64,000 bases of DNA from Rhodoferax sp. AJA081-3. GTDB taxonomy: Bacteria; Pseudomonadota; Gammaproteobacteria; Burkholderiales; Burkholderiaceae_C. A model generated the notes under the pieces. That model searched no databases and was not told where the DNA came from. It saw only the letters and a list, made by a program, of their open reading frames with translations. The position numbers and the translations under genes are program-made. Below are positions 43,500-55,800 of this stretch, piece by piece (the first letter of the stretch is position 1; the number at the start of each line of letters is the position of its first letter). The stretch covers positions 4,154,001 through 4,218,000 of the forward strand of contig NZ_CP059068.1 in the NCBI RefSeq assembly GCF_017798165.1. The letters run 5' to 3'.

Positions 43500-46400
43500 A
43501 TGCAGAGCTTTGTGCGCTGGGTTTTTCAGTGCCTGGTATTTTTTAGCGTTTTTGCAGGCGTTGTGGCGACCGCACAAGCACAGGTCACTCCGGAAGTGAC
43601 CAACGGTCTTGCATGGTTGGATGCACAAGTCCTTCAAGATGGCCAGATGGTCGCCGACTCGCAGATTGCGACTGCGCAGCAAGCGCGCTGCGAAACCGCA
43701 ACCACGCTGCTGAAGTTTCTGGGTAGTACCCTCAAAAACTCCGCACTGGTCGCCACGTTAAACCAAAGTGGCGCAGAAGTCCCAACGCAAAACCTTGCCT
43801 GTCAGCAACAACTGCGTCAGCAACTTGGTCAGGTGCTGCTCGCACCTGAAATCGAACTCCGTCGCATTGGTGGTGAGGGTTTTGGTGCCTATGAGGGGTA
43901 TGCCGTTCCCAACGCTTTAGACAGCGGGTGGGCCAGCTTGCCACAGTTACAAAACCTCACACCACAAGACAAGTCTCGCCTGCTGGCCTGGTTTCAGGCC
44001 AATCAGGCTGTCGACGGCCACTTTGCATTGCATTCGGGCGCCGACCTGCTGGCGACCGCCGCCGTTTTGCGCGGTCTCAAAGGCGAAGCTTCACTAAACC
44101 CAGTCGCGGCAGCAATTGCCAGCAAAGCTGCTGCCTACCTGTTGGGGCGCAGAAACGCTGCCGGTCATTGGAGTGACGACACGGCTAGCACTGCGTTGAT
44201 TTTCGAGGCAGTGCACCCCTACACCGGCGGCGACCCGACCATTGCCACGGGCGTTGCAAGTTATCTGCTCGGCAAGCAACAGCAGAATGGTTCCTGGGAT
44301 GCCGACCCATTCACCACTGCGGTGGCGCTCAGGGCGTTGGGCCTAAGCGCGCAGCCCGCGTTGAACCCTACTTTGGCGGTACTGCGTGTAAGGTTTGTTG
44401 ATGCTAGCAACAACGCCCCTCTACCAGGTGTTGTATTGGTGTCGCCCAGCGCACCAACGGTCAACGGCACCAGCAATGCACTGGGCCAAATTGAACTCGG
44501 AGCACTTTTACCAGGGTCTTACCAACTACAGGCCTCACTAAACGGCTACGCCACGCTCAACTTTACTGTCTCTCTGACAGCAGGGCAGGTGTTGGATGCT
44601 GGTGTGCTGCAAATGCTGGTAGCTGGCAACACGAGCCTGTCCGTTGTTACTGGCCAGGTGCGTGACCAAAGCAATAACGCACCGCTGGATGGCGCAATAG
44701 TCAGCGTTTCTCCGCAGAACTTGACTGCCGTTACAACGGCGGATGGCCGCTACCTGATCAGCGGCGTAACGCCCGGCAATATCACCGTCAGCGTTGACAA
44801 GACGGGCTTTGCCAGTGCTGCAGGCTCAGGGACCGTACTTGCAGGTCAAGTGCTGAACTTCTCACCGCTATTGGTTCCCAGCAGTGCTCCTGGTCAAGCA
44901 GGCGATTGCTCTGTGCAGGGTCTCATTACCGATGCAATATCGCACGCGCCCCTTGCCGGGGTCACCGTAAATCTCGGTGGCGTAGTAACGCGCACTACCG
45001 TTACAGATGCGCAAGGGCGCTACAGTTTGCCAGCACTGGCCAGCGGCGTAGTGACTGTGTCAACGGCAAAGGCTGGCTACGACAGTGTGAATGCTTCTAC
45101 CCGGCTGGTTTGCAGCGTGGATCGAGCCACTGTGGTGGACTTCTCTCCTCGACTCTACGCCACTGGGCAAACACCGCCAAACGCCAATACATCGGGCCTG
45201 AGCGGGGTGGTGATGGATGCGCGCACCAACCAGCCCATTGCCAATGCGGCACTGCTTGTCACGCCCGAGGTTGGCGCCCCCGTCAATGCCTTGAGCGCTG
45301 CAGACGGAACGTTCTCTATCGCCGGTCTCAACGGGGCCAGTGTTCAATTGAGTGTCACAGCCACCGGCTACCAAGGCATTGCTCTGCAATTTGCACTGAC
45401 GCCTTTGACCGTGACCGACTTGGGTCAGATACGCCTGAGGCCACCGACTGTTCAGCAATTGTTGCCAGACTTCAAGGTAATGGTGGTCAAACGGGGCAAT
45501 GCCCTTTCGGATCCACAAACACTGCAGTTGTCCGGCACCGTAGAGGTTGATGTGAGTAACGTCGGTACACAAAGCACGCCCGCAGGGGCCACTGTGCTGG
45601 CCTTTAACGACGTGAACCGCGACGATGCCTTCGATACAGCGGTTGATGTGGTGCTGGGCCAAACTACATTGGCTACGGCATTGCCACCTGGGCAAACCAC
45701 CACAGTGCAGATCGACGTCGGCGGCACTTTGGCGTTTCGCGATGCACCAATCCATGTGATCATTGACCCAGCGCAACAGATCCCAGAGATCAGCAAAGCC
45801 AATAACGTGCGGTCTACATCGCAGGAGGCGCTGTACACACCAGTTGCGCAGAACTTCAATCCCGCGCTCAAGTGGGCATGGTCCGGAAGCACCAATAATC
45901 CCCAATACAACCAGGTCATGATGACTCCCGTGGTTGGCCAGTTTGTCGATACGAACGGTGATGGTGTCGTAGATACGCGTGACAACCCTTGTGTGATATT
46001 CACTGCATTTGCGGGGTCATCCTATGCCGGCTCTGGGGTGATCAGGGTTTTGGATGGTGTCACTGGCAATGAGTTGATGTCGATAGTTGACAGCCAGAAT
46101 GGCGTGTCAGGCTCCGGCGGCTTGGCTCTTGCTGACTTAGACGGCGATGGAAGACCAGAACTGATTGCAATCACACGCAACGTGAAGGCGGTGGTCTTCA
46201 AGAACGATGGCTCACGTTTGTGGACTTCAGAAGTACTTGGACCCATGCCACCCTATGGTGTTTGGTCAGCGCCTTCTGTCGCGGACTTGGATGGCGATGG
46301 CAGTCCGGAAATTATGATTCAGAGAGCTGTCCTCAACGCGAATGGGACCATCAAGTGGACTACATCTGGAAGCAGCTACGGAGCGAACACAACAATCGTT

Positions 46401-49400
46401 TCTGATTTGTTTGACGCGGGTCAACAAAACGTCATCCAGGGCGGGTCGGTTTATACGGCCGGCGGCACTCTTATCTGGCAGGGCAATGATGGGTTCTCTG
46501 GCGTCGCAGACTTTGAGGGCGCTGGTCGACCTTCCATCGCAGTTGTCGGAGGCGGTTTTGTACACCTCTATAGCCGCGAAGGTGTGCTTAAGTGGCGTGT
46601 TGCGGTGCCGGGTGGAGGTGGTGGACCACCAACCATTGCCGATGCCGATGGCGACGGGGTTCCAGATATTGGCGTGGCAGGCCGTTCTGCTTATACCGTG
46701 TTCAGGGCCGATGGCTCTGTGATGTGGTCAAAGTCGGCGCAAGACTATTCTTCTGCAATCACAGGATCAACCTTCTTTGATTTTGATGGAAGTGGCTCTG
46801 CTACGGCGCTGTACGCTGATGAGAAAAACATGCGAGGTTTTAAGGGTTCTACTGGGCAAGCCGTTTGGTCCATTCCCAACCCATCAGATACCTATGTTGA
46901 ATACCCAGTGGTTGTGGACATTGATAGAGACGGCCATGCAGATCTTGTTGTTGTCGCAAACAACCATGCGCACCCGGGTGTTAGAGGCATTCGCGTCTTC
47001 CAAGACGTCAACAACGCCTGGGTCCCCACCCGCAGCATTTGGAATCAGCACGCCTACAGCATCAACAACATCAACGACGACTTGACCGTACCCCGTCGTC
47101 CCGTGCCCAGCTGGAAGAGCCACAACACCTTCCGCTTGAACAAACGTATGGACGCAGACGCGCGCGCCATTGCCGACCTGACTGTGGGCTACCTGCGTGT
47201 AGCCGATGCGGGTGCTGGTGGTGGCTCCACTCTGACTGTGCGGGTGGGCAATGCGGGGTCGTACCTCATACCGGTTGGCACCAAGCTTGCGGTTTACAAC
47301 ACCAATCCTTCATTGGGCCAACCCGTGCCATCGGCAAGACTAGGCATTGCCAGCACCAGCCAAGCGTTGCAGCCTGGTGAATGGCAAGACGTCGCAATCC
47401 CCGTCACGGGCAATTTGGCGACCTTGAGCGCCGGTAACACCATTTGGATAGTGGGCGACGACGACGGCACTGGTAAAAAAACCATTGCCGACTTTGACCG
47501 AAGCAACAACACCCTTATGGGGGACTTGTCTGCCATTGCGCTGAACCTGAAGATCGCTGTATCGACCAATCTTGCGGTTTATACCGAGCGGGATCAGGCC
47601 ATTTTTACCGGCACCGTTAGCAACCAAGGCAGCTTTGCGCGTGATGCGATCGTCCGCTACACCGTGCTGGATGCGCACGGTCGCGCGGTGCAGACATTGC
47701 CTGTTGGCAATGCTGTGGGCGTTGCTGCGGCTGCCAGTGTGACCGTGCCAGCCCTTTGGGCTACTGTGGGCACCCTTGCAGGCAATTACCAAGTGCGTGC
47801 TGAGTTGGTCACACCTCTGGGTGTGGTCTATGGCAGCGCCACCGCCAACTTCGCCATCCAGGCCGGCCAACCCCAGTTCAACAGCGCCCGCGTTACAACA
47901 GACCGCAGCAGCTACACCAGTGCGCAAACCGTGCAACTGACAGCGCGGGTCAGCAACCTCACCAGCAATCTCGTGCAGGCAGACCTACGGGCGCGCACCA
48001 CGGTACTCAGCAGCACTGGCGCCAGCGCCTTCAGTCAGACCGAGGCCATAGCCCAGCTGGTAGCAGGCGGCCAACGCCAATTCACCTACAACCTGCCGGC
48101 CGCTGGGCTGGCGGCTGGCTCATACAACACACAGCTCCAACTGCTGGATGCCCAAGGCAACGTTTTGGCACAACACACCGGTGTATTTACGGTACAACCT
48201 GCCGATCAAAACGGCGTGGGGCTTAGCGGCAGCATACAGGCCAACCCGGCTACCACGGCCGCCGGTGGCACCGTGGCCCTGTCTGCCTCTGTGCGCAACC
48301 TTGGCAACGCCGCCATCAGCAATGCGGCGCTCACCGTTTCTATCGTGGACCCCATTGCGCAAAGGACCATTGCCAGCTGGCCCTACAACCCATCCATCGC
48401 CCAAGGCGCCTCCTTTGCCATGACCCCGGTGTGGAACACCACAGGCAGCGTCCCCAACACCTACGTGGCGGTGCTGAGCACCACGCTCGGTGGCAGCAGC
48501 CAAACCCTGGCCAGCACCAACATCGTGGTTACCGCTGCTGGGTCATCCACCAAACCCCGCGTGGGCCAATACCCCTTGCGCCAGGGCCGCGTACTGCTTT
48601 TGGTAAGCTGCCGCAACCGTGAAGACGGCTATGCAGACCAGGGCACTGTGCCGGTAGCCATACCCGACGGCCCCGGCGCTGATGACGCCAGGTGCACCGC
48701 ATCGCGCACTGCGTTTGTTAAACGTCTGCTGACCACTGCCGGTGTGCCGCACTACGTGACGTCCAATGTGGACGACTTCACCTACGCCTTGCGCAGTGGC
48801 CAGTTCAACATCTATTGGATATCTGGTGGTGCAGACAAACTCACCGACGGCCTTGCCCTGGAAATCCGCGAAGCCGTCAACCGTGGCGATGGCCTGTTGA
48901 TCGACGGCATACACGACGCGCGCAACAAGCTGCTGGATGAAGTGGTGGGCGTGGGCTACCGCGGCCAAGTACTGGTGGTCAACCAGCCAATCACCTTTGC
49001 CAACGGCCCATTGGTTGGCTCCACACTGCAGACCACCGGGCGCGCACTCACTTACAACAAAGGCACGGCAATCCAGGTCGCCAAGTTCCCCGCAGGGGTC
49101 GTCTGCGCCAATTGCAACGCTGCCGACGATACCGCCGTGGCTGGCAACACCTATGGCCGTGGCAAAGGCGTTGTGATGGCCTTTGACCTGATTGGCAGCC
49201 TTCAGAGCCATATAGCCGATCCCAAGTGGAACACCGCGCTGCAGCAGGCATTTGAATACCTGTTGCCCCAGGTTGCAGACCCCTTGACCGCTGGCGCCTA
49301 TGCCGCCGTGCGCACCACCGTGGGCTACCAGGGTGCTATGGCGAACTTCAACGTTGCCTACACCGTGCCAACCGGCGCCAAAGCCCTTGCGGGTGAACCT

Positions 49401-49883
49401 GTGGTCACCATCCTCAACGGTGCCCCCCAGGCCCAGTGGGACTTCAGCCTGGCCAATGGCCAAAGCAAAGACTTCACCCTGTACCTGCGTGCGCCCACCA
49501 GCAATGGCACCCACTTCTTGGGAACGGCCGTCAACCTCATGGTCGGCGGGCAGATCAGCCTGGCAGGCAGCTACCCATTTGCACTGCAGGTAGCCGTAGC
49601 CAGTGATGCGGCTGCCACCAGCAAGTTGATAGCCGACCTCAACGCCTTGAGTTTTACCGTCGCGTCAGACGGCCTAAACCGCAGCCAGGCGGTGCGGTAC
49701 CTGCAAAGCGCAGTTGCACAAACACGGCCCGAGTTGGCTATCACCAACTTGATCAGCGCGGTGGACACACTGCGCCTCATCACCAGCAAAGACATGTCTG
49801 CCTACCGCCTGCAGATAGACCGCTGGATGCAAGAGCTGGCCTACCAGTGGCAAACCGCGCAGCCGGTTCGCAACATCCCCTGA
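43500..49883 (+). CDS. Giant secreted multidomain surface protein (2127 aa)
   Basis: Signal peptide at residues 1-28. Residues about 60-290 form a helical repeat resembling prenyltransferase/squalene-cyclase barrels (GHWSDDTASTALIFEAV, NGSWDADPFTTAVALRALG). Four carboxypeptidase-regulatory-like beta modules follow (about 290-650; PLPGVVLVSP, TTADGRYLISGVTPG). Then a CARDB module (654-777) and a FG-GAP/VCBS propeller with DLDGDGRPE-type calcium loops (804-1173). More CARDB-like modules come next (1225-1680), and a ThuA/amidotransferase-like domain (about 1684-1924). The stop is 1 bp before the RHS gene, so both are made together. Role unknown; probably surface binding or support for the RHS toxin. 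Start chosen at the signal peptide ATG. Confidence 0.75.
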   Translation: MQSFVRWVFQCLVFFSVFAGVVATAQAQVTPEVTNGLAWLDAQVLQDGQMVADSQIATAQQARCETATTLLKFLGSTLKNSALVATLNQSGAEVPTQNLACQQQLRQQLGQVLLAPEIELRRIGGEGFGAYEGYAVPNALDSGWASLPQLQNLTPQDKSRLLAWFQANQAVDGHFALHSGADLLATAAVLRGLKGEASLNPVAAAIASKAAAYLLGRRNAAGHWSDDTASTALIFEAVHPYTGGDPTIATGVASYLLGKQQQNGSWDADPFTTAVALRALGLSAQPALNPTLAVLRVRFVDASNNAPLPGVVLVSPSAPTVNGTSNALGQIELGALLPGSYQLQASLNGYATLNFTVSLTAGQVLDAGVLQMLVAGNTSLSVVTGQVRDQSNNAPLDGAIVSVSPQNLTAVTTADGRYLISGVTPGNITVSVDKTGFASAAGSGTVLAGQVLNFSPLLVPSSAPGQAGDCSVQGLITDAISHAPLAGVTVNLGGVVTRTTVTDAQGRYSLPALASGVVTVSTAKAGYDSVNASTRLVCSVDRATVVDFSPRLYATGQTPPNANTSGLSGVVMDARTNQPIANAALLVTPEVGAPVNALSAADGTFSIAGLNGASVQLSVTATGYQGIALQFALTPLTVTDLGQIRLRPPTVQQLLPDFKVMVVKRGNALSDPQTLQLSGTVEVDVSNVGTQSTPAGATVLAFNDVNRDDAFDTAVDVVLGQTTLATALPPGQTTTVQIDVGGTLAFRDAPIHVIIDPAQQIPEISKANNVRSTSQEALYTPVAQNFNPALKWAWSGSTNNPQYNQVMMTPVVGQFVDTNGDGVVDTRDNPCVIFTAFAGSSYAGSGVIRVLDGVTGNELMSIVDSQNGVSGSGGLALADLDGDGRPELIAITRNVKAVVFKNDGSRLWTSEVLGPMPPYGVWSAPSVADLDGDGSPEIMIQRAVLNANGTIKWTTSGSSYGANTTIVSDLFDAGQQNVIQGGSVYTAGGTLIWQGNDGFSGVADFEGAGRPSIAVVGGGFVHLYSREGVLKWRVAVPGGGGGPPTIADADGDGVPDIGVAGRSAYTVFRADGSVMWSKSAQDYSSAITGSTFFDFDGSGSATALYADEKNMRGFKGSTGQAVWSIPNPSDTYVEYPVVVDIDRDGHADLVVVANNHAHPGVRGIRVFQDVNNAWVPTRSIWNQHAYSINNINDDLTVPRRPVPSWKSHNTFRLNKRMDADARAIADLTVGYLRVADAGAGGGSTLTVRVGNAGSYLIPVGTKLAVYNTNPSLGQPVPSARLGIASTSQALQPGEWQDVAIPVTGNLATLSAGNTIWIVGDDDGTGKKTIADFDRSNNTLMGDLSAIALNLKIAVSTNLAVYTERDQAIFTGTVSNQGSFARDAIVRYTVLDAHGRAVQTLPVGNAVGVAAAASVTVPALWATVGTLAGNYQVRAELVTPLGVVYGSATANFAIQAGQPQFNSARVTTDRSSYTSAQTVQLTARVSNLTSNLVQADLRARTTVLSSTGASAFSQTEAIAQLVAGGQRQFTYNLPAAGLAAGSYNTQLQLLDAQGNVLAQHTGVFTVQPADQNGVGLSGSIQANPATTAAGGTVALSASVRNLGNAAISNAALTVSIVDPIAQRTIASWPYNPSIAQGASFAMTPVWNTTGSVPNTYVAVLSTTLGGSSQTLASTNIVVTAAGSSTKPRVGQYPLRQGRVLLLVSCRNREDGYADQGTVPVAIPDGPGADDARCTASRTAFVKRLLTTAGVPHYVTSNVDDFTYALRSGQFNIYWISGGADKLTDGLALEIREAVNRGDGLLIDGIHDARNKLLDEVVGVGYRGQVLVVNQPITFANGPLVGSTLQTTGRALTYNKGTAIQVAKFPAGVVCANCNAADDTAVAGNTYGRGKGVVMAFDLIGSLQSHIADPKWNTALQQAFEYLLPQVADPLTAGAYAAVRTTVGYQGAMANFNVAYTVPTGAKALAGEPVVTILNGAPQAQWDFSLANGQSKDFTLYLRAPTSNGTHFLGTAVNLMVGGQISLAGSYPFALQVAVASDAAATSKLIADLNALSFTVASDGLNRSQAVRYLQSAVAQTRPELAITNLISAVDTLRLITSKDMSAYRLQIDRWMQELAYQWQTAQPVRNIP

Positions 49884-49884
49884 T

Positions 49885-52800
49885 ATGCACCCGTCAATCT
49901 TTACCAGAGCAGCCCTGTTGAAGGCCCGCATGATGATGAAACCTGTTTCGCACACGAAGACCGCCGCGCCAATAGGGCGCCCGATTTTGCGCCGCCCCTT
50001 GCGCACCTTGGCAATGGTCCAACTGGCCCTGGCTGTCTGGACTTGCATGGCCCCGGCGGTGCAGGCGCAATCCCAGCCTGCGCCAGCTACCGGCACCCGC
50101 ATCGCTGCCCCGATCTCTGCCGACGTGGCAGCCCAGGACCTTGAGCAACGCCTGCGTGACGCCCGTGAACTGGTGCGCCAGTTGCAAAGCCAGGGCAATA
50201 CAGTCAGTGAAGCCCAGCGCGCCGCTTGGACCAAACAACTGCGCCAGCAACTCAACGCTGCTGTCTCCACCACGGCCGCACTGCGCAGCAGCTTGTTGGC
50301 AACCCTGAGCGACACAAGTGCATCTGGCGCAACTGGCGCTACGCTGGCCCGCCAATCCCTGCAAACATTTACTGAGCGCGCCGATGCATTGAACAGGGTC
50401 GGCAAAGCCTGGCTGGCCAATCCGTCTGCCGGCAGCCTGGCTGACCTGGCGGCATTCTTTACCCAATACACACAAGTTGGCGCCCGCCTGGCCGCCACCC
50501 ACAACCAATTGCCCTGGGGCAGCCTGCGGGGCAAACCCCGCGCGCCACAAAAGGCCAATGCGGCGATGCAAACGCCGCCAACGCAGTCACTGCAATCCCA
50601 GAGCCAGGGCGGTGGCGCTCCTGGCATGGTGCAGGCCCAGGGCATGACCCAATTGGCGGGTCTCCAATTTAGTACAGCACCGGACCCCGCACAGGCTCCG
50701 CAAGCGGCCGACGTAGCCGAGACCGCATACGTCACTCTGACCCCGGTCATCCGCGCCAAGGCCGCCGAGTTGGGCAACAACCCGGTCACCATTACCAACT
50801 GGGTGCGCAATACCATTGCCTTTGCACCCAACGCAGGCGCCACGCAAAACGCCCAGACCACCTTGGCCGCCTTGCGCGGCAACGCCACCGACATCGCCAG
50901 CCTGCACATTGCGCTGTTGCGCGCCGCCGGCATTCCGGCCCGCTACCAAACCGGCACCATTGAGCTGCCCAGCGCACAGGCGCAAAACTGGTTGGGCGGC
51001 TTGCAGCACCCGGAGGCCGCACTCGCACTCTTGCAACAAGGCGGCATTGCCGCAACCGGCATCAGCACCGATGGGCGCATCACCAGCATCCGCCTGGAGC
51101 ATGTCTGGGTCAACGCGTACGTGAACTGGAGCCCCAGCCGGGGTGCCAAGGACGGCGGCGCCAATCTGAGTCCCAAACAACACCCCAACCCCAACGCCAA
51201 TCTGAACGCCTGGACCCCGCTGGACGCTGCCTTCAAACCCCACGCCTACGGCGCGGGCATCAACCTGTCTGAAGTGGTGCCACTCAATGGCCAGTCACTA
51301 TTTGGTCGTGCCAAGCAAGGCGCCATCTGCACACCCGCCGCCGCCAGCGGCTTGTCAATTGCAGCCCTGACCAGCGGTTACACCGATTTCAACACCCAGG
51401 CCCTCAACCAACTCGCAGCGCTGGGTGCAGACGTCCAAGTCACCCAGATCCTGGGCACGGCCGGCATAAGCCAACGCCAATACTCCATGCTGGCGGGCAC
51501 CTTGCCCTATGCCACCGTGGTGGCAAATACCCCCGTTCCCGACCTGGCTCCTGCCGCCAGCTGGTCCTTGCAACTGAGTCTGTTCAATGGTGCCGCCCCG
51601 GTGTTTACCGCCAGCCGCCCACTGGCCGATCTGCAAGGCCAATTGCTGAGCCTGGCTTTTGTGCCCGCCAGCAGCGCCGACGCCACCACGCTGGCTAGTC
51701 TGCTGCGCCCCGTTTCGGGTACTGGCATTGACCCGGCCACCGGCTTGCCCACGCGCATACCCGCCTACCTGGCACAGCTCAAAGCCCAAGTCAGCCTCAA
51801 TGGCCAGGTGGTGATGGAGGGCGGTAGCTTCACCCTCGGCCAAAGCCTGGTGCTGCGCTCGGTACTAAACGGCCCCGACGGCGCCCAGCTTGCCGCCGAC
51901 AACACCGTGGTGGTGGGTGAGACCCATGCCTGGGCGGTACAAGGCCAGGCCCTGGGCGCCAGCGCACCAGCGGCCGTGTCTGCCGGCCTGATGGCCCTGC
52001 GTAACCAACTGCAAAGCAACACCTTGCCCAGTGGGCCGGTGCAAACCGCACAACTGCTGTCCGCATTGGCCGGCACCTACCAGGCCACACTGGATGCCAA
52101 GGCACGCCTGTACCAAAGCGCAACCGGCATGGTCGACGTGCGCCTGCCCAGTTTGGTGCGCGCCTCTACCCGCCTGGAAGCCGACACCGTGCTCGGTGTC
52201 GTTACCCACGTGCGCCCAGCGGGTGTAGGCCTGCATGTGGACCACCAGGCCAGCGCCAGCGTCAGCCGCAGTGGCACCGGCGCCGCGCCAGCCTACCAGC
52301 AACAAAGCCTGGAGCGCGCCAGCGCCAGCGCCCACCAATTGTTGGACAAAGTGTTTGGCCCCACGGGCAGCCCTGCACAGTCCGCACTGTCGGGCCTGGC
52401 CACCGCCGCGCTGCAAGGCCAGACCCTGCTGCGCGCCGACAGCGCCACGCTGCCTAGCGTGCTCGCCAGCCTGAACGCCAATTCCAATCTGCGCACCGCC
52501 ATCCAGGACGCAGTAGCCAGCGGCCAACAGGCCCTGTTCAGCCAGAATATGGTGGATATGGGTGGTCCCTTGTCGCCATTGCCCATGGAGCCCCTGGTAC
52601 TGAACGACCCGCTCAGTGGCGCGGCCAGCTACACCGTTACCAGCCACAACGCACCCCTGGTGCAGCTCACCACCCAGCGCGCCGGCCTGGTCGGTTGGTT
52701 GGGCCTGGCCGATGCCCAGGCCAGCAAGGTCTTGCTCAGCCCCGTGCTCAATACCAGCCTGGCCCAGCTCAACACCCTGCAAGCCTTGTTGGGTGATTGG

Positions 52801-55800
52801 ACGGGCATGCGCTGGCAAGGCTTTGCAGGCCAAACCGAACTGATCGACGGCCTGTTCTTGAGCCGCGTCAGCGAAGCCGCCCAGACCACCAACACCTGTG
52901 ACTGGTTGATCTCGTCCCTGGCCAGCCAGTTGTCGCACGGCCTGCCCGGCACGGCCCAGCTCAACCGCCCACCCGCCATCAGCAGCGAGCCGCCCACCAC
53001 CGCAACCGTAGGCCAGGCTTACAGCTATGCCGTGCAAGCCAGCGACCCCGATGGCGACGTGCTCACCTACAGCCTGAACGGTGCCCCCACCGGCATGACC
53101 ATCAGTGCCGCTGGCCTGATCCACTGGCCGCGACCCGTGGCCGGAGAGTTTGACCTGCTGGTGCAGGTTGACGATGGCCGCATTGCCGTGCAGCAGCCCT
53201 ATGTGCTCAGCGTCACCGGCTCCGCCAGCGGCGTGCAGCTCAGCGCCGCCATGGACCCCAGCATTGCCGATGCCGGGCAATTGGTGAAGCTCACCGTGCA
53301 TGCCACGGCCCCCGCAGGCGCCGCCACTCCTGTCACCAGCGCCACGCTCAACGGTGTGGCTCTGTCGCTCAACGCCCAAGGCGTGGCCCAATTCACCGCG
53401 CCGCCCACCGGCACCCACAGCGTATTGGTCAAGGCCCAATCCGGTGCCCTGGTCACCAGCCGCGAGCTGCTGCTCACCGTGCGCGACACCACCGGCGCGC
53501 CACCCACCGCACAAGCCACCATCACCAGCCCGCTGGACGATGCCAGCCTGCGCGGTGTGGTCACCATCGCCGGCACCGCCAGCGCCAACCGGTTTGCGTA
53601 CTACGAGCTGCTGCTGCGCCCCGTGGACGCCCCCAACAACGCCTGGACCATAATCAAGCGCAGCCTCACCCCCGTGCAAAGCGCCAGCCTGGGCCAGCTT
53701 GACACCAGCCTGATGGCCAACGGCCTGCACCAGATCGTGCTGCGCGTGGTGGATGTGAATGGGGTAGAGACCCTGGCCGGCATCACCGTAGACTTTGTGG
53801 GCAACCTCAAACTAGGCCAGTTCCGCCTCAGCTTTGCCGACGTGCGCGCAGAAGCCCCCGGCCTGCCCCTGATGCTCACCCGCACCTACGACACCGCCAA
53901 GCGTGGCGTGGCCGGCGACTTCGGCTACGGCTGGTCCGCCAGCGCCCAAGACATCAGCGTGCGCAAGAACATGAGCTTTGGCCTGAACTGGCAAGTCAGC
54001 CCCCAGCAGTTCAACCTCTGCCTCAAACCCGTGGGCAAACGCCGCGTCAGCATCACCCTGCCCGACGGCGCCCTGTACCGCTTTGATGCCGCCAACAGCC
54101 CCGAATGCAGCTTTGGCCAGGTGCCCCAGCCCAACATCGACTTCATCCCCGTGCCTGGCCCCAGCGGCGGCAGCGTGGCTGGGCGCACCAGCGGCGGTGG
54201 CCAGCTCAAAATCATCAGCGGCACCCTGGTCATGGCCCAAGGCGGCCGCCTGGTAGACGCCGACACCGGCGAAACCTGGAACCCCACCGACTTCGAACTC
54301 ACCACCGAAGAAGGCTTCAAATACGCCCTTCGTGAAAACGTCGGCATCCTCTATGTGACCGATCCCTACGGCAACCGCGTAACCTACGGCGCAAACGGCT
54401 ACCAGCACAGCGGCGGTTTAAGCGTAACCCTGACCCGTGACCCCCAAGGCCGCATCACCCGCGCCACGGACCCCCGGGGCCAAACCCTGGTCTACACCTA
54501 CAACGCCCAGGGCGACCTGGCCAGCGTGACCGACCGCGCAGGCGGCGTGACCACATTCGCCTACGCCACAGACCCCACCCAGCCACACCTGCTGCAAAGC
54601 ATCACCGACCCCCGCGGCGTGGTTGTCATGGCCAACCAGTTTGACGAGTATGGCCGCCTGACCGCCAGCGCCGACGCCCTGGGCCAGGCCACCACCCAAG
54701 AGTTCGAACCCAGCAACAACACCCAGACCGTCACCGACCGACGCGGCAACAAGACCGTCTACACCTTTGATGCCGACGGCAACATCACCCAGGTCGTCAA
54801 CCCCCTGGGCCAGACCAGCACCTACACGTTTGATGCCAACGGCAACGAAACGCGGACCACCAACGCCCTGGGCCAAACCACCAACCGCACCTTTGATACA
54901 AACGGCAAACAAACGAGCGAGACCAACCCCCTGGGCCACATGACCCGCACCACCTACGGCAGTGTGGGCACCCAGTGGCAACGCCTGAACCCCCTGAGCA
55001 GCATCGACGCCCGTGGCGCCACAACCACTTATGGCTACCTCCCCGGACAGGACAAACAACCCGGTGCCACGCCCAACGCCATCACCGAACCCCTGGGCCG
55101 CAGCACCAGCATCGGCATCACCCCCAGCACCGGCAACCTACACAGCCTGAACATCGCCGGTGAAGCACTCAGCTACACCTACGACACCCAAGGCCGCCGC
55201 ACCCAAGAGACCAACGCCCTGGGCCATGAGACCCGCTACACCTTTGATGCCAACGGCAACCAGACCAGCCGCACCGTCACCAAAACCATCAACGGCGCAC
55301 AACAAACGCTGACCACCACCAGCACCTACGATGCCGAGAACCGCCTGGTAGCCGAGACCGACCCCCTGGGCGGCACCCGCAGCATGGTGTACAACAGCGC
55401 CGGCAAACTCACCAGCCAGACCAATGCACTGGGTCAAAAAACCAGCTACACCTACGACGCCAACGCCCGCCTGATTGCTACCCAGTACCCGGACGGCAGC
55501 AGCGAATCCACCACCTTTGATGCCGAAGGCAACGAAACCACCAAGACCGACAGGGCAGGGCGCACCACCCGCATGGAGTTTGATGCGCTGAACCGCCTCG
55601 TCAAAACCACCTACCCCGACGGCACAACGGAAACCACCACCTATGACGCAGCAGGCCGCGTCACTGGCACCACCGACCGTAAAGGCCAGCTCAGCAAGAT
55701 GGAATACGACGCTGCCGGCCGCCAAACCGCCAGTGAAGACGCCACCGGCGTGCGCACCACGCAAACGTTTGACGCCAACGGCAACCGCACCAGCACGACG

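Noticed and set aside
51865..53730. Long minus-strand frame (621 codons) opposite the RHS gene
   Set aside because: Gly/Ala/His-rich composition typical of the reverse strand of GC-rich coding DNA; no ribosome-binding site or family pattern.
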